From AP-15 sp963772965 (GTDB taxonomy: Bacteria > Pseudomonadota > Alphaproteobacteria > ATCC43930 > CGMCC-115725): 64,000 bases of DNA. Position numbers and translations under genes: made by a program. How positions within the stretch are numbered: the stretch's first letter is position 1; each line of letters begins with the position of its first letter. The stretch is taken from NCBI GenBank assembly GCA_963772965.1, contig CAVYZU010000013.1, forward strand, positions 124,001 through 188,000, written 5' to 3'. Below, piece by piece: positions 52,895 through 62,010 of the stretch. The notes under the pieces were generated by a model, which was given only the letters and a program-made list of their open reading frames with translations, did no database searches and was not told the origin of the DNA.

Positions 52895-54019
52895 ATGCCG
52901 GAAATGAGCGCACCGCCGTTTCGAGCGGATCATGTCGGGAGTTTGTTACGGCCGGCGGAATTATTGCGGGCGCGGGAAGAGCACCAACAGGGGCGGATTT
53001 CGGCTGAGGCGCTGCGGCGGGTCGAGGATACCGCGATCCGCGATGTCGTGCGCATGCAGCAGGAGATCGGGCTGCAGGGCGTCACCGACGGCGAGTTCCG
53101 CCGCCGCTCGTGGCACATGGATTTCCTCTACCAAATCGGCGGGGTCGGCAGGACCGACCAAACCGTCCGCCTGCCATTCAAAAACGAAACGGGTGCGGTC
53201 GAAGCCGCACTCGGGGGTTTTCGCATCGGCGGCAAATTGCGGCTCGAGGAAACGATTTTTGGCGAGGATTTCGCCTATCTGAAGGCGGTCGCGCCGGCCG
53301 GGACGACGCCGAAATTGACGATCCCGTCACCCTCGATGCTGCATTACCGCGGCGGGCGGGCGGCGATCGACAGCGCGGTTTACCCCGATATGGATCAATT
53401 CTGGGACGATCTCGCGCAGGTCTATGCCGATGAAATCGCCGCCTTGCACCGCCTCGGCTGTACCTATTTGCAGCTCGACGACACCAGCCTCGCTTATCTG
53501 AACGACCCGGCGCAGCGCGCCTATGTCACCAGCATCGGCGGCGACGGGGCGATGCAGCACCTGACCAACATCAAGATCATCAACGCCGCGCTCGCCAGCA
53601 AACCTGATGGGATGACGGTGTGCACCCATATGTGCCGCGGCAATTTCCGTTCGTCATGGATGGCCGAAGGCGGTTACGACCATGTCGCCGAGGCGTTGTT
53701 TGGCGAATTGGCGGTCGATGGGTTTTTCCTCGAATACGACGATGCCCGCTCGGGCGGGTTCGAACCATTGCGGTTTGTGCCGCGCGGGAAGAAGCGGGTG
53801 GTGCTGGGCCTCGTCACCAGCAAACGCGCCGCCGTCGAAAGCAAGGACGCGCTAAAGCGGCGGATCGACGAGGCAGCGAAATACGTGCCGTTGGAGCAGC
53901 TGTGCCTCAGCCCGCAATGCGGCTTTTCATCGACCGTGGAGGGCAACGCGCTGACGATCGAAGAACAAAACGCTAAGCTGCGCCTCGTCGTCGAAACCGC
54001 CCGCGAGGTCTGGGGTTAA
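52895..54019 (+). CDS. MetE-like (cobalamin-independent methionine synthase family) protein
   Basis: A 374-residue zinc-dependent methyltransferase-fold protein of the MetE C-terminal family (YxjG-type). It shows FRADHVGSLLRPAELL near the start, GVTDGEFRRRSWHMDFL, and the zinc ligands His and Cys in CTHMCRGNFRS, Glu in FFLEYDD, and Cys in SPQCGFSS. Short proteins of this family occur outside methionine synthesis, and the methyl donor and acceptor are unknown; a second MetE N-terminal half is absent. ATG 52895 has GGGAGAGCG ahead. It is the first ordinary GC-rich gene after the NACHT locus. A HAD gene follows convergently. Confidence 0.88.
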   Translation: MPEMSAPPFRADHVGSLLRPAELLRAREEHQQGRISAEALRRVEDTAIRDVVRMQQEIGLQGVTDGEFRRRSWHMDFLYQIGGVGRTDQTVRLPFKNETGAVEAALGGFRIGGKLRLEETIFGEDFAYLKAVAPAGTTPKLTIPSPSMLHYRGGRAAIDSAVYPDMDQFWDDLAQVYADEIAALHRLGCTYLQLDDTSLAYLNDPAQRAYVTSIGGDGAMQHLTNIKIINAALASKPDGMTVCTHMCRGNFRSSWMAEGGYDHVAEALFGELAVDGFFLEYDDARSGGFEPLRFVPRGKKRVVLGLVTSKRAAVESKDALKRRIDEAAKYVPLEQLCLSPQCGFSSTVEGNALTIEEQNAKLRLVVETAREVWG

Positions 54020-54054
54020 ATCGCCGCCTTCACGCACGCAGCGGCGGCCGCGGA

Positions 54055-54783
54055 TCACGGCAGTAGTTCGGCGAGCCTGCGGATGATTCGGTTGGGGCGG
54101 ACCGGGCAGTCCGGCGGTAACCCGACGCCATAGCCGTCGTGCCAGATCGCGTGAATGCCGAGGCGTTGCGGCGCCGCAATCTCCCATTCGAGATTGTCGC
54201 CGACCATCCAGGTGTCGCGCGCGGTCACGCCGAGCACTTCCATGGCATGGGTGTAGGCACGCTCCTCGGGTTTGCCAAAACCGTGCTCGCCCTCGATCTG
54301 GATGTGGTCGAAGCGATGTTCGAGTGCGAAACGCACGACTTTGGCGCGTTGCGGTTCGGCGGCGCCGTTGGTGATCAGCGCCAGCCTCACCCCGAGATCC
54401 TTGAGCCGGTCGAGCGTGTCATGCGCACCGGGGAAGCACTCCAGCTCGGCGTCATGCAGTGCGTTGTAGCGGTCGGCGATCTCGTCGCACAACGCGCGCT
54501 CGGGGGTGGGATGCCCACCCTCGGCCAAAGTTGTAAAGGCGTCGGCGACGATGCGGCGGCGGGCCTCGACGATGCGATGCCGCCAATGCTTATGCTGCGC
54601 CGGGTCGGCCCATAAATCGCGCGAACTGTCCATGATCGCGGCGAGTGCCGCGGCCGGGGTCAACGGCGCCAAGTGCTCGGTGTAAGCGCCGAGGATGCGT
54701 TGCCACTGCGATTCCGCCGGGCCGAAAGCGACAAGGATCGTGTCGTCGAGATCGAACAGGATCGCGCGCGGCAGAATTGCCAT
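54055..54783 (-). CDS. HAD-superfamily hydrolase
   Basis: A 242-residue phosphatase-like protein with motif I FDLDDTILVAFG, a threonine in LALITNGAAEPQR (motif II), and the motif III/IV region EGEHGFGKPEERAY and WMVGDNLEWEIAAPQRL. The cap domain is the C1 helical type. It should dephosphorylate a small metabolite such as a sugar or nucleotide phosphate; the substrate is unknown. It is on the minus strand with the cupin and 2OG-oxygenase genes upstream; the gap to the cupin gene is 40 bases, so the three may be co-transcribed. Confidence 0.9.
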   Translation of the reverse strand: MAILPRAILFDLDDTILVAFGPAESQWQRILGAYTEHLAPLTPAAALAAIMDSSRDLWADPAQHKHWRHRIVEARRRIVADAFTTLAEGGHPTPERALCDEIADRYNALHDAELECFPGAHDTLDRLKDLGVRLALITNGAAEPQRAKVVRFALEHRFDHIQIEGEHGFGKPEERAYTHAMEVLGVTARDTWMVGDNLEWEIAAPQRLGIHAIWHDGYGVGLPPDCPVRPNRIIRRLAELLP

Positions 54784-54823
54784 TGTGCCGTTCGCCTTAA
54801 AGCCTGCCGGTAATCAAGCAAAC

Positions 54824-55375
54824 TCAGACTAAGCCGCGGTTTGCCTCCTCGAACAACAGGCGGTTGCGATCGAGGTCAAAGCGCCGTTCGGTCAGGGTCT
54901 CGTGGTCCCATTCGCTGCGCGTAACCGCGTAGAAATCGCCGCCATAGACGTGGATGGCGCCGGTCATTCGCGGCAGCGGGTTGGTAACGGTGTGGATGAT
55001 GTCGCGGCCGAGCGGCTCGACGTCGCGCACCCCGATCGAGCGGGCGCCGGCCGCCTCGATCTGCCCTGCATCGGCGTCTGGCAGGCGACGCCAGAAGATG
55101 TTGTCCTCGCGCCCGGTGTAGACGCCGATCACCGCCCACATCAGATGGTTATGCGGCATAATCGTCATCCGCGGCCCCCAAATGACGTTCAGGATCGTCA
55201 GGTTCTCCGAGCTATAGAGCGGCTCGACCCCAGCGCGCTGCGGCTCGCCAAGCCCGGCGAGGACGCCTGCCGGATCGGACAAGGCGCGGGCCACCAGTTC
55301 CCTGGCGGATTTGTGGCTGGGATCTTGCGCCACCGCGGCGCGGCAATCCTCAATAAAGCGATCGAGATCAAACAT
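54824..55375 (-). CDS. Cupin-type metal-dependent protein
   Basis: A 183-residue protein with a double-stranded beta-helix (cupin) fold, close to the cysteine-dioxygenase-like group. The likely metal-binding histidines are in MPHNHLMWAVIGVYTGRED and IIHTVTNPLPRMTGAIHVY. The N-terminus MFDLDRFIEDCRAAVAQDPS is family-like. ATG 55375 has AACAGGAGG ahead. The start of this gene is 19 bases after the 2OG-Fe(II) oxygenase stop, so both are likely on one transcript. The reaction is unknown. Confidence 0.85.
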   Translation of the reverse strand: MFDLDRFIEDCRAAVAQDPSHKSARELVARALSDPAGVLAGLGEPQRAGVEPLYSSENLTILNVIWGPRMTIMPHNHLMWAVIGVYTGREDNIFWRRLPDADAGQIEAAGARSIGVRDVEPLGRDIIHTVTNPLPRMTGAIHVYGGDFYAVTRSEWDHETLTERRFDLDRNRLLFEEANRGLV

Positions 55376-55394
55376 GCTGTGCCTCCTGTTTTGA

Positions 55395-56438
55395 CTACTG
55401 CGTCGCTTGGGCGGCGGCGTCGGAGCGGTGCCCCTTCTGGTGGAAATAATTCGCCCGATAAAATTCGAGCACAAGCTCGCGATAGACCGCCGGCGGATAG
55501 CGCGGCGGGTCGTCGGCGCCGGTGCAGGACGGCAGGCATTCGATGACGCGGTCCGGGTTCGGGCTGTGGAAGTAGGCGATCGAATAGCGGTCGGTGCCCG
55601 AATCGTTGAGCACGCCGTGCGGCGTCGATAAAAAGCGGTCGTTCGACCAGCGGCGCATGATGTTGCCGAGATTGATCAGAAATGTTCCTGGAATAACCGG
55701 CGGCGGGAACCACTCGCCCGAAGGCAGCCTGACTGCGAGACCTGGCACATCGGTGCGCGCCAGCGCGGTCATAAAGCTGTTATCGGTGTGCGGGCCCTGG
55801 CCGAAAACGTTATCTTCGGTCGTTTGCTGCGGCGGATAATGCAGAAAGCGCGCCGTGGCGTGCGCTTCGTTGGCGAAATAGGGCGCAAAGAAATCGGCCG
55901 GCATGCCGAGCGCGACGGCAAACGCCGGCAGCATGCGGTCGCACATCATGCCCAGAGCGGCAAAATATTCGTTCATATCGGCGCGCAGCCCGGCCATATC
56001 CGCCGGCCATAGATTTTGACCGCGCAGCGGTTTGCCTGCAACCACATCGGGATGATCGGGGCCGCGGTCGTGGCTGATAAAAAAGCTCTCGTTCTGATTG
56101 GGTTTGGTGGCCTTGTGCACGGTTGAGGCGCCCTGCACCGAAGCATTGATCGGCAGATAGCCGATGTTGTTCTCGTTTAGCCTCAGCGCGAGCTTTTGCC
56201 CGATCGGCAGTGCAAAGAACCGGCGCGAGGCGGAGAAAGCCCGGTCGATCAGTTCGTCCGGCACACCGTGGTTCAGAGCATAGAAAAACCCGATGTTCTC
56301 GCAGGCGTGCGCGACCTGTTCCGCCAAGCGGTCGAGTGCACCCTTCTCACCCGCGAAATAGGGGCCGTAATCGATCACCGGGATCATGTCGCCGGCTGCC
56401 GCGTAATCCCGGACCGCTTGCTCCTTGAAGAGGTGCAT
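55395..56438 (-). CDS. Isopenicillin N synthase-family 2OG-Fe(II) oxygenase
   Basis: A 347-residue non-heme iron oxygenase. N-terminal DIOX_N: MIPVIDYGPYFAGEKGALDR with ENIGFFYALNHGVPDELIDR. The iron ligands are H217 and D219 in GQGPHTDNSF and H274 in LSTPHGVLNDS; the 2-oxoglutarate-binding R284-X-S286 is in RYSIAYF. Members hydroxylate or desaturate diverse small molecules. I start at ATG 56438, which has GGAG ahead; the frame opens further up. It pairs with the cupin gene. The substrate is unknown. Confidence 0.9.
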   Translation of the reverse strand: MHLFKEQAVRDYAAAGDMIPVIDYGPYFAGEKGALDRLAEQVAHACENIGFFYALNHGVPDELIDRAFSASRRFFALPIGQKLALRLNENNIGYLPINASVQGASTVHKATKPNQNESFFISHDRGPDHPDVVAGKPLRGQNLWPADMAGLRADMNEYFAALGMMCDRMLPAFAVALGMPADFFAPYFANEAHATARFLHYPPQQTTEDNVFGQGPHTDNSFMTALARTDVPGLAVRLPSGEWFPPPVIPGTFLINLGNIMRRWSNDRFLSTPHGVLNDSGTDRYSIAYFHSPNPDRVIECLPSCTGADDPPRYPPAVYRELVLEFYRANYFHQKGHRSDAAAQATQ

Positions 56439-56646
56439 TAATTTCTCCGCGCTGCGAGCCGGGAGTATACCCCCGACCACGATTTTGCACCACGGCCAGC
56501 CTCAACCAACAGTCCGGCGAACATCGCGGAAACTTGCAGGACGGCGGGCAATGGCCGGTGCCCCGCGATCCCGCCGCAAGCTGCGCGGTTGGGAATCCCG
56601 AACTCGCGCTTAGTTACCCGTTATCCGAAAAATCGGAGGAAATGAC

Positions 56647-56805
56647 ATGAACGGGGATTTCGAAAGAGGCACAAGAGCCGGGGATCTGACGCTCGCCGAA
56701 CTGATTCAGGATCCGTTGATTGGCCTTATGATGAAGAGCGACGGCGTCGACCGCCATACGATCGAGGCCTTGTTCGCGTGGATTGCGCAGCACCGGCCGC
56801 GGTGA
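56647..56805 (+). CDS. Small conserved-looking protein, 52 residues
   Basis: A short frame starting at ATG 56647 with GGAGGAAATGAC directly ahead and ending at TGA 56803. The product reads MNGDFERGTRAGDLTLAELI then QDPLIGLMMKSDGVDRHTIE and ends RPR. The LTLAELIQDPLIGLMMKSDGV segment resembles small proteins of about 50-60 residues found in Rhizobiales and Rhodospirillales. Function unknown; soluble, probably helical. It is flanked by the oxygenase gene and the VOC gene on the other strand. Confidence 0.65.
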   Translation: MNGDFERGTRAGDLTLAELIQDPLIGLMMKSDGVDRHTIEALFAWIAQHRPR

Positions 56806-56856
56806 GCCCAATCGCAAAACCGGCGGTTCGGGCGACAACGCATCACTCTGCCAGGG

Positions 56857-57249
56857 TCAGCCGGGCGGAGTGGTGAAGAACCAGGGATGCCCGTCGAAAT
56901 CGCGCGCCGTGTAGGTGCGGCCCCATTCCTCGTCATGCGGCGGCTGGACAATCTCGGCCCCGGCATCACGGGCGCGCTCGTAATGCGCGTCAACACCGGC
57001 CAGGTAGATAAAGATGCCCATGGTCGCGACGTTGGTCTCGCTCGGGCTCTGCATCCGCCAATCATGGCTGCCCTGCCCCATCATGATCCGCTGCCCATCG
57101 AATGTCATTTGCGCGTGCATCCCGGTTAGGGTCGGGTGCCGCAGCTCTTCGATAAAGCCAAATGCGCGAGCGAGAAAATCGAGTGCAGCGGGCACGTCGC
57201 GATAGAAAAGATAGGGAATAATTTCGCCCTTAACTTCTGGTCCGGCCAT
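56857..57249 (-). CDS. VOC-family (glyoxalase/PhnB-like) protein
   Basis: A 130-residue vicinal oxygen chelate protein: EIIPYLFYRDVPAALDFLAR then GFIEELRHPTLTGMHAQMTF, and DFDGHPWFFTTPPG at the end. Members include PhnB, glyoxalase and bleomycin-resistance-type proteins. Metal ligands are not well conserved, so binding rather than catalysis is possible. The ribosome site AGAGGAGAACC precedes ATG 57249. Confidence 0.85.
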   Translation of the reverse strand: MAGPEVKGEIIPYLFYRDVPAALDFLARAFGFIEELRHPTLTGMHAQMTFDGQRIMMGQGSHDWRMQSPSETNVATMGIFIYLAGVDAHYERARDAGAEIVQPPHDEEWGRTYTARDFDGHPWFFTTPPG

Positions 57250-57408
57250 TTGGTTCTCCTCTGTGCTGAGTTTACCTACTTAAACGAAGTTGGGGTTCGG
57301 TGATTGCCTCTCGATAGTTAAATCGTTGTCAGGGTCAGAGATTCCCGGAATGTCCGGGGCTGACCCGCTCAATCCGGCTAATGGCGCGGCGACGAGACCC
57401 TTGCCCCG

Positions 57409-58647
57409 ATGCGGCAGGTGCGCGATATCACCGCGAGAACCATGCCCATTCTATTCCTCATCGTATTGATCGACCTGATCGGGTTCGGTCTCGTAATCCC
57501 GCTATTGCCGTTTTATGCGGTGCGGTTCGGTGGTTCCGCGCCCGAGGTGACGTGGCTGCTTGCCACCTATTCGCTGATGCAACTCATTGCAGCACCTTTA
57601 TGGGGCCGGCTCAGCGATCGCATCGGCCGGCGCCCGGTATTGATGGCGAGCATGGCGGCCTCGGCGGTGGCATATGTGTGGCTCGGCGCCGCCAATGCGC
57701 TGTGGATGCTGTTCGCCGCGCGCGCGCTCGCGGGCGCCTGCGCCGGCAATATCGCCGCGGCTCAGGCCTACATTGCCGACATCACCAAACCCGAGGAGCG
57801 CGCCCACGGCATGGGGATGATCGGCGCCGCCTTTGGTCTCGGGTTTATTTTTGGACCCGCACTCGGCGGGTTTCTGGCGGGCAACGACCCGGCGACCGCC
57901 AACCTCGAAACCCCGGCCTGGGTCGCCGCTGGGCTGTCGCTTGTCGCACTCTGCGGCGTGCTGTTTGTGCTGCGCGAGAGCCACCCCGCTGAACGGCGCG
58001 GGCTGGCGCAGCGGCAGGGCCGCATCGGCTTGATACTCGGATCGCTGCGCCGGCCGGTCTTGTCGCGGCTGATCGTGATCTTCTTTCTGGTCATCCTCGC
58101 CTTTGCCGCGATGGAGAGCATCTTCGCGCTATGGGCGTTGCGGCAACTGGATTGGGGGCCTGAGACGGTCGGCTATGTTTTTGCCTATCTCGGCCTGTTA
58201 TCGGCGATCATGCAGGGCGGGCTGACCCGGCGTTTGACCAAGCGCTACGGTGAGGAAAAATTGCTGCTGGCCGGCCTCGTGCTGCTTGCGATCGGCCTCG
58301 TCATCGTCCCGTTTGCCCGCGGGCTGGCGGTGCTGAGCGGCGCTTTCGCGGCGCTCGCGATCGGCCTCGGGCTGGTCCAGCCGGCATTGAACAGCTTGAT
58401 CTCGCGGCGGGCCAGCGGCGGCGAGCAGGGCCAGGTGCTCGGCGTGACCCAATCGGTCGGCAGCCTGGCGCGGGTCATCGGCCCGCCTTTGGCCGGCTAT
58501 CTGTTCGCCGATCTTGGGCGCGGCAGCCCGTTTCTCGCCGGCGCGGTGATCGTTGTATTGGCGTTTGTTCTGGCGCTGAACCTGTTTGGCGGGTTTGGCG
58601 CCGCCCCGCTCGCCGAAGCAGAACCGCCGCTCGGCCCGGCCGGATGA
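57409..58647 (+). CDS. MFS transporter (TetA-like drug/proton antiporter group)
   Basis: A 412-residue, 12-helix major facilitator protein of the DHA1 type. Motif A is GRLSDRIGRRPVLMASM between helices 2 and 3; motif C-like glycine patterns occur in GAAFGLGFIFGPALGGFLAG. Helix 1 is PILFLIVLIDLIGFGLVIPL. Close relatives export tetracyclines or other drugs. A second possible ATG is at 57442. Its stop overlaps the next gene's start (ATGA), so it is co-translated with the Atm1-type ABC exporter. Confidence 0.9.
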   Translation: MRQVRDITARTMPILFLIVLIDLIGFGLVIPLLPFYAVRFGGSAPEVTWLLATYSLMQLIAAPLWGRLSDRIGRRPVLMASMAASAVAYVWLGAANALWMLFAARALAGACAGNIAAAQAYIADITKPEERAHGMGMIGAAFGLGFIFGPALGGFLAGNDPATANLETPAWVAAGLSLVALCGVLFVLRESHPAERRGLAQRQGRIGLILGSLRRPVLSRLIVIFFLVILAFAAMESIFALWALRQLDWGPETVGYVFAYLGLLSAIMQGGLTRRLTKRYGEEKLLLAGLVLLAIGLVIVPFARGLAVLSGAFAALAIGLGLVQPALNSLISRRASGGEQGQVLGVTQSVGSLARVIGPPLAGYLFADLGRGSPFLAGAVIVVLAFVLALNLFGGFGAAPLAEAEPPLGPAG

Positions 58648-60482
58648 GCCGCCGCGGCCGGCCGGTTACGCCGGGTCCGCCGCGGCAGAGCGGGCGACTG
58701 CAACAAGAGCTGCGGGCCCTGCGCTCGCTTGCTCCGTATTTGTGGCCGCGCAATTCGTTTGAACTACGCTTGCGAGTGGTGGCAGCGGTCGGCTTTCTTG
58801 TAGCCGGCCGGCTGCTCAACCTTTCGGTCCCGTTTCTCTACAAGCACGCGGTCGACGCCTTGGCGCCGGGTAAGTTGATCGTCGCCGTGCCGGTGGCGCT
58901 GATCATCGCCTACGGCTTGGCCCGAGTTATGGCGCAGGGCTTTAACGAACTGCGCAACGCCGTTTTTGCGAAGGTGACACAGCGCGCGGTGCGGCAGCTC
59001 GCCTTATCCGCATTTCGCCATGTTCACCGGCTGGCGTTGCGCTTTCATCTCGAACGGCGGACCGGCGGGCTGTCGCGGGCGATCGAGCGCGGCACCGCCG
59101 GCATCGAATTTCTGCTGACCTTTCTGCTGTTCAACATCGTTCCGACCCTGTTCGAGATCCTGATCGCCTGCGCGATTCTGTGGCGGCTCTACAACTGGAC
59201 CTTTGCCGCCGTGACGCTGGTAACGATCGTGCTGTTTATCGCGTTCACCTTTTTGGTTACCGACTGGCGGGTGCGATTTCGCCGCGACATGAACGAGCGC
59301 AACAGCGAGGCGAGTACTAAGGCGATCGACAGTCTGTTGAATTTCGAGACTGTCAAATATTTCGCCAATGAAGAGCACGAGGCTCGTCGCTACGACGCCT
59401 CGCTGCAAGCCTATGAGCGGGCCGCCGTCAAGGGCGAGACGACTTTGGCGGCACTCAACCTCGGGCAAGGGATGATTATCGCGGCCGGTCTCGTCGGGGT
59501 CATGATCCTCGCCGGCAATGGGGTTGCGGCACGCGTCATGACGATCGGCGATTTTGTGCTGGTCAACGCCTATCTGATCCAGCTCTACACGCCGCTCAAT
59601 TTTCTCGGTGTGGTTTATCGCAATATCAAGCAGTCGCTCGCCGATCTCGAACAGATGACTGCGCTGATGGCGGTCCAGCCCGAAATCATCGACTGGCCGG
59701 GGGCGTTGGCCTTGTCGGTCGATGCCGGGACGGTGGCATTTCGCCATGTCGATTTCGGCTATGACAGTCGGCGTCCGATCTTGTTTGACGTCGACTTCCG
59801 GGTGCCGGCGGGCGCCAAGATCGCGATCGTCGGTCCGAGCGGCGCCGGCAAATCGACGATCGCGCGCCTGTTGTTCCGGTTTTGGGATGTCGGGCGCGGG
59901 GCGATCGAGATCGACGGCCAAGATATCAGGGACGTGACGCAGGACAGCCTGAGGCGCGCCATCGGCGTTGTGCCGCAGGATACGGTACTGTTTAACGACA
60001 CGATTTTTTACAACATCGCCTATGGTCGGCCGGGTGCGTCACGCGCCGCGGTCGAAGGGGCCGCGCGCCTGGCGCACATTCACGGATTTGTCGCCTCACT
60101 GCCGGATGGCTACGACACGATGGTGGGCGAGCGTGGCTTGAAATTATCGGGCGGCGAAAAGCAACGCGTCGCGATCGCCCGCGTTATCCTCAAAGACGCG
60201 AAGATATTGGTTTTCGACGAGGCGACTTCGGCGCTCGACACCCGGACTGAGCGCGAAATCCAGACGAACCTCGCCGAGTTGTCCGCCGACCGCACCACGC
60301 TCGTGATCGCCCACCGACTTTCCACTATTATCGACGCCGACGAGATTTTGGTGCTCGATCATGGGCGTATAATCGAGCGCGGCAATCACACCGAGCTGTT
60401 GCGGCGCGACGGCGTCTATGCCGCGATGTGGATGCGCCAACAGGAAGCAGCGCGGCGTGAGGCCGCTCTGGCGCCGGTGTAG
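58644..60482 (+). CDS. Atm1/HMT1-type ABC transporter (fused permease and ATPase)
   Basis: A 612-residue ABC half-transporter. Six membrane helices are in residues about 40-350, including LLNLSVPFLYKHAVDAL and RAVRQLALSAFRHVHRLALR. The ATPase has Walker A GPSGAGKST, the Q-loop GVVPQDTVLFNDTIFYNIAY, signature LSGGEKQR, Walker B ILVFDEATSALDT and H-loop VIAHRLSTI. The LNFETVKYFANEEHEARRYD segment is typical of Atm1-like proteins, which export glutathione-linked or metal-thiol compounds. It overlaps the MFS gene and is followed by a response regulator gene after 40 bases. Confidence 0.93.
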   Translation: MSRRGRPVTPGPPRQSGRLQQELRALRSLAPYLWPRNSFELRLRVVAAVGFLVAGRLLNLSVPFLYKHAVDALAPGKLIVAVPVALIIAYGLARVMAQGFNELRNAVFAKVTQRAVRQLALSAFRHVHRLALRFHLERRTGGLSRAIERGTAGIEFLLTFLLFNIVPTLFEILIACAILWRLYNWTFAAVTLVTIVLFIAFTFLVTDWRVRFRRDMNERNSEASTKAIDSLLNFETVKYFANEEHEARRYDASLQAYERAAVKGETTLAALNLGQGMIIAAGLVGVMILAGNGVAARVMTIGDFVLVNAYLIQLYTPLNFLGVVYRNIKQSLADLEQMTALMAVQPEIIDWPGALALSVDAGTVAFRHVDFGYDSRRPILFDVDFRVPAGAKIAIVGPSGAGKSTIARLLFRFWDVGRGAIEIDGQDIRDVTQDSLRRAIGVVPQDTVLFNDTIFYNIAYGRPGASRAAVEGAARLAHIHGFVASLPDGYDTMVGERGLKLSGGEKQRVAIARVILKDAKILVFDEATSALDTRTEREIQTNLAELSADRTTLVIAHRLSTIIDADEILVLDHGRIIERGNHTELLRRDGVYAAMWMRQQEAARREAALAPV

Positions 60483-60522
60483 ACCGGTTTGCCAAGTTAA
60501 ATTGCGCGAATGGGAAAAAATA

Positions 60523-60942
60523 ATGGCTCGGATTTGCAAAGTCCTTATCGTTGAAAACGACGAATATATAAGCGAATTGTTGGGCGAGGTTTTTAACGAA
60601 GAAGGCTTTAACTTTACGATCGTCGAAACCGGCCCGGAGATGGAGGACAAGCTCGACGACGACGATTTTGACATCGTCATGATCGATGTGACCCAGCCCG
60701 GTGAAAAGGATGGGTTTGCGCTCGCCGAGATTGCGCATGCGCAGGGCTGCGGGGTGATTTTGACGACGGGCGATCATCGCCATTCCGAACGGCTCGAGAA
60801 AAGCGGACGCTTTTACCTGTTAAAACCGTTCCGTCTGCGGGAGCTGACAACCGTGGTCGATCAGATCCTGACGATGGCCTCGATCGAATGCGTGCGCCGC
60901 AAGCGGCGCGACGGCTCGTATTTCCCCGATCGGAGCGCGTGA
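60523..60942 (+). CDS. Response regulator receiver protein
   Basis: A 139-residue single-domain receiver. The acidic pair is E11/D13 (LIVENDEYISELL), the phosphorylated Asp is D55 in IVMIDVTQPGEKDG, the Thr is in GVILTTGDHRH, and the Lys is K101 in LLKPFRLREL. It has no DNA-binding domain, so it acts through protein contacts. A Lys/Arg-rich tail ends the protein. It starts at ATG 60523 with weak ribosome-site signal. Its TGA overlaps the GTG of the MeaB-type gene, so the two are translated together. Confidence 0.9.
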   Translation: MARICKVLIVENDEYISELLGEVFNEEGFNFTIVETGPEMEDKLDDDDFDIVMIDVTQPGEKDGFALAEIAHAQGCGVILTTGDHRHSERLEKSGRFYLLKPFRLRELTTVVDQILTMASIECVRRKRRDGSYFPDRSA

Positions 60943-61919
60943 CGGCATCGCCATCTCTGGCGCAAGCGCTGCGCGACGGCGACCGGCGCGCCCTCGCCCG
61001 CGCGATCACGCTGGTCGAATCAACTCGCCACGACCACCGCGCCGAAGCCGAAGATTTGCTTACTGCGATATTGCCGTACACCGGCGGCAGCGTCCGGATC
61101 GGCATATCCGGCCCTCCGGGCGCGGGCAAGTCGACCTTTATCGAGCGCTTCGGCCTCACTGGCGTCGCTCACGGGCATTGTGTTGCTGTGCTGGCGATCG
61201 ATCCCGGCTCAAAGCGCGGCGGTGGCGCAATCCTTGCCGATAAGACGCGAATGGCCGAACTCGGCCGCTCATCGCACGCCTTTATTCGCCCGTCCTCGGC
61301 CGGCACTAGCCGTGGTGGTGGCGCACGCCGCACGCGCGAGGCGATCCTGTTATGCGAGGCCGCCAGGTTTGACGCGGTCATCGTCGAGAGTCTTGGCGTC
61401 GGGCAGTCCGAGACCGCGGTGTCCGAGATGACCGACATCTTCGTGTTGATCCTGCCGCCCGCGGCCGGCGACGAATTGCAAGGGATCAAGCGCGGCATCG
61501 TCGAACTCGCCGACCTCGTCCTCGTCAACAAGGCCGATGGCGAACTCGCCGAAGCCGCGCAGCGCACCGCCGCCGACTACGCCAGCGCGATGCGGCTGAT
61601 CCGCCCGCCGAGTCCTGAATGGACGGTGCCGGTGCGCGCGATTTCTGCTCTCGAGGGTCGCGGGATTGCCGAGATCTGGGACGATGTCGCGCAATTCCGT
61701 GCGGCGCACGAAGCAACCGGTGCTTGGACACAGCGGCGGCGCGATCAGGCGCGAACGGCGCTGTCGTCGGAGATCGAAGCCGGCCTGCTCGAAAATTTCC
61801 GGGCCGCTCCCGGCGTCGCCGATCGGCTTGCCGCGCTCGAAGCCGATGTCGTCGCCGGCGACCGCACCCCGGCCGATGCTGCGCGAACGCTGGTCACGGC
61901 TTTTCTCGCAAAGTCATAG
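60939..61919 (+). CDS. meaB: MeaB-type (ArgK-like) methylmalonyl-CoA mutase-associated GTPase
   Basis: A 326-residue G3E/SIMIBI GTPase that protects and reactivates the adenosylcobalamin enzyme methylmalonyl-CoA mutase. Walker A is GPPGAGKSTFIERF, switch regions SRGGGARRTREA and ESLGVGQSETAV follow, and the base-recognition motif is LVNKADGE. Start GTG 60939 overlaps the response regulator stop (GTGA); the frame is open upstream. In other genomes meaB lies beside the mutase genes, but none is here. The same fold can also serve isobutyryl-CoA or ethylmalonyl-CoA mutases. Confidence 0.9.
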   Translation: MTASPSLAQALRDGDRRALARAITLVESTRHDHRAEAEDLLTAILPYTGGSVRIGISGPPGAGKSTFIERFGLTGVAHGHCVAVLAIDPGSKRGGGAILADKTRMAELGRSSHAFIRPSSAGTSRGGGARRTREAILLCEAARFDAVIVESLGVGQSETAVSEMTDIFVLILPPAAGDELQGIKRGIVELADLVLVNKADGELAEAAQRTAADYASAMRLIRPPSPEWTVPVRAISALEGRGIAEIWDDVAQFRAAHEATGAWTQRRRDQARTALSSEIEAGLLENFRAAPGVADRLAALEADVVAGDRTPADAARTLVTAFLAKS

Positions 61920-62010
61920 CGATACCCGCTTTGCGCGCGCGAAGGGTCGGCTTCCCTGCGCGCCGCACGGCGGGCGATCGGAGCGCTGCGACCAGCGCAG
62001 CGCGCGAGGG

